From assembly GCA_903858075.1 (NCBI GenBank), contig CAIOHI010000013.1, positions 1 to 8,329 of the forward strand: a stretch of DNA of 8,329 bases, given 5' to 3'. This DNA comes from an uncultured Actinomycetes bacterium (GTDB lineage Bacteria > Actinomycetota > Acidimicrobiia > Acidimicrobiales > Ilumatobacteraceae). Made by a program: the position numbers and the translations under genes. The notes under the pieces were generated by a model. That model had not been told where the DNA came from, did not search any database, and worked only from the letters and a program-made list of their open reading frames with translations. Below are positions 6,276 to 8,329 of this stretch, one piece after another (positions within the stretch are counted from its first letter, which is position 1; every line of letters starts with the position of its first letter).

Positions 6276-7490
6276 TTACGCCTTCGCCCGCGTACGCCGC
6301 AGTACAGGATCGGCAATACGCAACACGTTGTCGGCAAGGCGCATTACCTTGCCTGCAGCGCCAGGCGTTGACGAATCAATAAGGTTTCCCATTACTGCAA
6401 GGGTGATGTCGGCAGCACTTTGTGTTCCTACAGCAATGCGTAGACCTGGCTTCAACAACCAGGGGTGTCCAATGATCAGGCTGAACCTGCGGCCTGTGCG
6501 CAAGAAGTCGTCGAAGCGCTCGCCTACTTGGCGGTCATATTCCTGCGGTGCGGTTTCAGGGTTATCGAGGAAGCAATTCACCGCGAGCATTCCCGACTCC
6601 AAGGCGTAGTCAATGCCTTCACCATTCATGGGGTTTACGAATCCGGCGGAATCGCCAATTGCCACCCACCCAGGGCCAGAACGTTTCATACAACTCATGG
6701 GCAAGCGCCATGCGCGTGGCTTTTCTATGTATTCGCCAAGTGTCCACGACTCACGAACGAGCGATGCATATTGATCGAGCAATGTATTGAGGTTGAGTTT
6801 CTTGAAACCCTTCATGGTGCTGAGAGCACCCACACCAATGTTCACTGTTCCATCACCCGCAGGGAACATCCACCCGTACCCCGGCACTGCGGTTCCATGT
6901 TCATCTTGCAAACTGAGAGACGCTTCCAAATAACGCTCGGCGTGTCGCGGTGTTTGCGCATACGCCCGAATGGCTAAACCAAAAGTTTCATTGGGGTCAC
7001 GAACAGCACCCAACATTTTTGCTGCAGCTCCTTGGGCGCCAGCGGCAAGCACCACAAGTGATGCGCGAATCACTTCGCCACCCACTTCAACGCCAACTAC
7101 TTTGCCAGCATCAAAGGCGGGAAGAGCTTCTGAATTGAAGCGCACATCGGTGCCCGCTGCGATGGCAATGTCTACTAAATACTGGTCGAATCTTTGACGT
7201 GGCCACACTGCCCCATGATTCGGGAAGGCGGTGTTGGAAGGCCACAACAACTCTCGTTCTTTTTTTCCCGCAATCATGCGCAAGCCATCAATGCGATGCG
7301 CAGGAGAAAAATCAACTTTCAGATCTTGCAAGGCACCTATTGCCCGAGGGGTGAGGCCATCGCCGCAAACTTTGTCGCGGCCATAACCACCTTTTTCACA
7401 CAGCAAGACTTTGAGGCCCGCCCGTGCTGCGGTCATGGCAGCAGCGGAACCGCCAGGGCCTGCTCCGATGATGGCGACATCAAAATGCAT
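6276..7490 (-). CDS. Geranylgeranyl reductase family FAD-dependent oxidoreductase (MenJ-like)
   Basis: The 404-residue product has an N-terminal FAD-binding Rossmann motif DVAIIGAGPGGSAAA (4-18), the family signature KVCGDGLTPRAIGAL (40-54), the substrate-domain motif PGYGWMFPAGDGTVNIGVGA (203-222), and the second FAD motif GDSAGFVNPMNGEGIDYAL (279-297). Members saturate isoprenoid double bonds, as in geranylgeranyl lipids or menaquinone side chains. From memory, the motif order and wording closely resemble mycobacterial MenJ (Rv0561c), which reduces one isoprene of MK-9, so a menaquinone reductase at the membrane face is the preferred role. No other quinone gene is visible here to confirm it. 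ATG 7490 is preferred over 7565 because it is preceded by AAGG at 7-base spacing and starts the Rossmann fold directly; the longer form adds 25 atypical residues. The cupin gene follows in the same operon. Confidence 0.9.
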   Translation of the reverse strand: MHFDVAIIGAGPGGSAAAMTAARAGLKVLLCEKGGYGRDKVCGDGLTPRAIGALQDLKVDFSPAHRIDGLRMIAGKKERELLWPSNTAFPNHGAVWPRQRFDQYLVDIAIAAGTDVRFNSEALPAFDAGKVVGVEVGGEVIRASLVVLAAGAQGAAAKMLGAVRDPNETFGLAIRAYAQTPRHAERYLEASLSLQDEHGTAVPGYGWMFPAGDGTVNIGVGALSTMKGFKKLNLNTLLDQYASLVRESWTLGEYIEKPRAWRLPMSCMKRSGPGWVAIGDSAGFVNPMNGEGIDYALESGMLAVNCFLDNPETAPQEYDRQVGERFDDFLRTGRRFSLIIGHPWLLKPGLRIAVGTQSAADITLAVMGNLIDSSTPGAAGKVMRLADNVLRIADPVLRRTRAKA

Positions 7491-7600
7491 GCAACTACCT
7501 TGCCACTCCACGGAACTCAACGCCAAGTACAGCAAGGAAATGAGTGGGGTACGCACCCATCTCACACCCTGAAGTTACGGTGGTCTTGTAATCATCCAGA

Positions 7601-7667
7601 CGATCTGAGGGGCTTGGCCCGTTGAAGATCACCAACCGATTTCAAGTCGGTGGTAACGCCAAGATCG
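7601..7667 (+). promoter_or_regulatory. Structured 5' leader with nested stem and alternative hairpin
   Basis: The 192-base gap 7491-7682 holds divergent upstream regions, and its right part is highly structured. One fold nests CGAT/ATCG (7601-7604 with 7664-7667), CTTGG/CCAAG (7613-7617 with 7659-7663), CGTT/AACG (7620-7623 with 7655-7658), ACC/GGT (7631-7633 with 7652-7654) and ACCGA/TCGGT (7635-7639 with 7647-7651) around a TTTCAAG loop. A competing fold pairs GATCT/AGATC (7602-7606 with 7626-7630) and GGGC/GCCC (7610-7613 with 7617-7620). The element ends just before the GAGGAG ribosome-binding site. A possible -10, TGTAAT at 7587-7592, would start RNA near 7600, but it lacks a good -35. 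It matches no riboswitch class I know. Confidence 0.4.
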
Positions 7668-7669
7668 AT

Positions 7670-7675
7670 GAGGAG
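7670..7675 (+). promoter_or_regulatory. Strong ribosome-binding site that sets the start at 7683
   Basis: GAGGAG is seven bases before ATG 7683. It is the best Shine-Dalgarno in the window and argues against the in-frame GTG at 7650, which lies inside the leader hairpin. Confidence 0.85.
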
Positions 7676-7682
7676 CAACAAC

Positions 7683-8096
7683 ATGAGTAAAGAAACCATT
7701 TACACACCAGGGCATTCCGTGCATTTCATACAAGCACGAAAGGCTTTAGAAGGGTCTGGGCAATGGCGGGCAGTAACCGTTATTGAGATCGGAGAAGGTG
7801 TCGTCACGCTTCAATTGAGTGGCAGTGTTGCCATCTACGAATGCCGTGACACCACCCGGCTGCGCGAGCTGTTCTCCACTGGACGAATAGCACAAAACCA
7901 AAATGGAGAAAGTCTGGCGATTTTGGCACCTCACAATGTCTTGATCATCCCCTGTGCAGACGAAGACAAGACCTTCCCACGACAAGCACCAATTAATGCA
8001 CTTGTCAGTTACCTAGAAGAAGGTGCCGCTCTATGGTCACCAACCACAGACGGCGCATGGCACCTCTTCTCCATCGCATTGAATGCGAAACAGTAA
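7683..8096 (+). CDS. Hypothetical protein, 137 residues
   Basis: I do not recognise this family. With the start set by the GAGGAG site, the protein begins MSKETIYTPGHSVHFIQARK. Residues 29-55 (RAVTVIEIGEGVVTLQLSG, then SVAIYECRD) look like alternating beta strands of a small barrel. A probable helix TTRLRELFSTGR (57-68) and further strands (SLAILAPHNVLIIP, 77-90) follow, and it ends with WSPTTDGAWHLFSIALN. It is soluble and cytosolic, with two cysteines (54, 91) and no metal motif. The small barrel plus helix could be a ligand-sensing or nucleic-acid-binding domain; that is inference from pattern only. The gene is preceded by a structured leader, diverges from the FAD reductase gene and converges with the YHYH gene, with 9 bases between stops and no clear terminator. 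Confidence 0.78.
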   Translation: MSKETIYTPGHSVHFIQARKALEGSGQWRAVTVIEIGEGVVTLQLSGSVAIYECRDTTRLRELFSTGRIAQNQNGESLAILAPHNVLIIPCADEDKTFPRQAPINALVSYLEEGAALWSPTTDGAWHLFSIALNAKQ

Positions 8097-8105
8097 ACAA
8101 AACTT

Positions 8106-8329
8106 TTAGTGGTTCATCGCAACCATCGGCTGAGGGGTACCACGAAGGCATCCGATGGAGTACGGGTACTCGTTGTTGAGCACATAGTGGTACATGTTCT
8201 GCTTCTTACCATTGAACATGACCTCACCCACCCTGCCGTGGCACTTATCTAATTGGGCGTTAGTAACGAGTTTGCCATCAGCGCCTCGAGGACCGTAAAT
8301 GCCGAAGCCATCTACGGCGTATCCAAGCA
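8106..8329 (-). CDS. YHYH-domain protein, C-terminal part (cut by window edge)
   Basis: The minus-strand frame is open from the right edge to a TAA at 8108-8106, giving the last 73 residues of a larger protein. It shows the family pattern in order: GYAVDGFGIYGPRGADG (2-18), LDKCHG (26-31), MYHYVLNNEYPYSIGCLRGT (45-64) and a short tail ending MVAMNH. YHYH proteins are typically exported proteins of unknown function, often with copper or other metal binding suspected from the clustered histidines. Here the name-giving YHYH reads YHYV, and the GH after the cysteine in typical members reads HGR, so the His count is reduced. The signal peptide and first domain lie outside the window. Family call is good. 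Confidence 0.8.
   Translation of the reverse strand, partial: LGYAVDGFGIYGPRGADGKLVTNAQLDKCHGRVGEVMFNGKKQNMYHYVLNNEYPYSIGCLRGTPQPMVAMNH

Noticed and set aside
6465..6977. 170-codon plus-strand open frame inside the reductase gene
   Set aside because: It is antisense to strongly conserved FAD motifs; the translation is Cys/Arg/His-rich and looks like a reading-frame shadow.
7491..7565. Longer reductase start at ATG 7565
   Set aside because: The extra 25 residues do not fit the family, while ATG 7490 has AAGG at good spacing and starts the Rossmann fold.
7631..7654. Anticodon-arm-like hairpin: five pairs with a seven-base loop. On the minus strand it reads CTTGAAA, like tRNA-Ser(TGA); on the plus strand TTTCAAG, anticodon TCA.
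   Set aside because: No acceptor stem, no GGTTCGA-type T-arm and no D-arm can be placed on either strand, and flanking pairs instead extend the same hairpin. A tRNA or tRNA remnant is not supported.
1..8329. Mobile element, CRISPR array, phage or defence island
   Set aside because: No transposase, integrase, long terminal inverted repeats, regularly spaced repeats or toxin-antitoxin pair was seen; base composition appears even across the window.

Overview
The window looks like a chromosomal stretch of a mid-GC actinobacterium, possibly an Acidimicrobiia or freshwater lineage. This is inferred from gene content, without any phylogenetic test. Supporting signs are a MenJ-like menaquinone reductase, a secreted RCC1-repeat protein, a lipoprotein with a Thr/Ala-rich linker, GTG starts, TAnnnT -10 boxes placed 5-6 bases before start codons (leaderless transcription), and hairpins without a U-tract. 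I see no mobile element, CRISPR array, rRNA or functional tRNA.

Layout. On the minus strand, reading leftward from 3373, a GTG-initiated inositol-monophosphatase-family enzyme is followed after 8 bases by a 690-residue lipoprotein with a predicted papain-like cysteine-protease module. A 10-bp perfect hairpin then separates this pair from the first 137 codons of a secreted RCC1-repeat protein that runs off the left edge. On the plus strand, starting only 22 bases from the phosphatase start, lie a 189-residue protein of unknown function and then an HExxH zinc-metallopeptidase-like exported protein. A recognisable promoter follows, then a 120-residue unknown protein. That gene's stop abuts, with no spacing, the stop of a convergent cupin gene. 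The cupin is the second gene of a minus-strand pair whose first gene is the MenJ-like FAD reductase. Divergent from the reductase is a 137-residue unknown protein with a strong ribosome-binding site and a well-structured leader. It converges with the C-terminal end of a YHYH-family protein at the right edge.

Several products are exported or envelope-associated (RCC1 protein, lipoprotein, metallopeptidase and probably the YHYH protein), and the reductase should act on membrane isoprenoid quinones. The genes form short operons and divergent pairs, and I do not see evidence for one dedicated pathway. The most unusual features are regulatory: a nested stem with an alternative fold at 7601-7667, and the overlapping back-to-back -10 elements between 3373 and 3396. 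None of this amounts to a demonstrated new system. Corrected starts are proposed for three genes (2564 minus, 7490 minus, 7683 plus).
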